Assembly: GCA_023473405.1 (NCBI GenBank)
Contig: JAMCZD010000055.1
Location: forward strand, 8,091 to 31,182
Length of the DNA: 23,092 bases
Origin: Candidatus Omnitrophota bacterium
Lineage (GTDB): Bacteria > Verrucomicrobiota > Verrucomicrobiia > Limisphaerales > UBA1319
Direction of reading: 5' to 3'
Shown: piece after piece, positions 22,877-23,092 of the stretch
How positions within the stretch are numbered: position 1 is the first letter of the stretch
How the letters are laid out: each line of letters begins with the position of its first letter
Translations under genes and position numbers: made by a program
Notes under the pieces: model-generated
The model's input: the letters and a program-made list of their open reading frames with translations, nothing else
Database searches by the model: none
What the model was told of the DNA's origin: nothing

Positions 22877-23092
22877 ATTTATAAATAAAGGCGCACTCTA
22901 AATCATCCAGTCGCGGGGGTCAAATCCCAACCGTTTTGCCTGTCTTGACTTCGGCACGCGACCCGACGGGCGCCGGCTGCTCAGCAATTCTCATTTTGTT
23001 TGGTCCCGGGGCTGTGCCTTGTGGTCCCAGCTGTTGAACGAGAGTCCCAGGGGTGCGCTGGGGGTGCCGCTGAGGCCTGCGGGTGTCGCCCT
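22877..23092. other. Right-edge region upstream of serA, no gene called
   Basis: The first 30 bases are AT-rich and should contain the serA leader and promoter. The rest is GC-rich with repeated TGGTCCC words (23000-23006, 23021-23027) and a possible TCCCAG/CTGGGG stem near 23044-23060. It could be the start of a structured RNA gene running off the edge, but it does not match tmRNA, RNase P or 4.5S core motifs that I can recall. Confidence 0.35.

Noticed and set aside
22990..23092. 4.5S/SRP RNA at the right edge, suggested by GTTGAAC
   Set aside because: The conserved GGAAGGAAGCAGC-type core is not present in the visible sequence.
1..23092. CRISPR array, prophage or IS element with transposase
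   Set aside because: No regularly spaced direct repeats, integrase, transposase or phage structural gene could be found on either strand.

Overview
The window looks like a chromosomal piece of a Gram-negative, PVC-type bacterium, most likely a Verrucomicrobiota member related to Pedosphaera/Limisphaerales. This is inferred from gene content, not from a marker-gene search. The pointers are a PEP-CTERM sorted protein, a secreted DUF1080 protein, an OmpL-like beta-barrel porin, an unusual membrane pyrophosphatase, and spacers with degenerate short repeats and hairpins. Coding density is high, GC content is moderately high, and genes lie on both strands in short operons. There is no phage, IS transposase or CRISPR array.

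Layout. 1-1948 (-): M16 zinc protease, cut by the left edge. 2055-2744 (+): divergent NarL/LuxR response regulator. 2745-3168: mostly empty, with one doubtful small ORF. 3169-4389 (-): porin bracketed by a 20-bp imperfect inverted repeat. 4390-5112: gene-free, repeat-rich. 5113-9635 (+): argH, tRNA-His, a VanZ-like protein and comEC. 9626-12064 (-): divergent membrane pyrophosphatase. 12272-12994 (-): DUF1080 protein. 12995-13463: hairpin-rich spacer. 13464-14162 (+): PEP-CTERM protein with a strong terminator. 14290-15282 (+): malate dehydrogenase. 15502-15813 (+): DUF883 membrane-anchor protein. 15828-17832 (-): two tandem GDP-mannose 4,6-dehydratase paralogues, the upstream one broken. 18037-20163 (+): polyprenyl synthase, ECF sigma factor and a membrane protein that is probably its partner. 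20241-22876 (-): serA and a coupled parvulin-type chaperone.

Most genes are housekeeping: arginine and serine biosynthesis, TCA cycle, isoprenoid chain, pyrophosphate-driven ion pumping, DNA uptake and envelope biogenesis. The gmd pair points to GDP-deoxyhexose synthesis for surface glycans, and the sigma/partner pair to an envelope-stress-type regulon.

The strongest anomaly is in the upstream gmd gene. Seven codons of its cofactor-binding region are replaced, with exact length preservation, by a sequence identical to the start of the DUF883 gene 2.2 kb away in inverted orientation. This creates two adjacent in-frame TAA stops. Other points worth checking are a CCGGGACACC palindrome family around the porin and near 20.17 kb, two copies of a GCGGATG/CATCCGC hairpin, a ComEC whose C-terminal metallo-beta-lactamase-like domain has lost key metal-site residues, and a pyrophosphatase that departs from the family signature.
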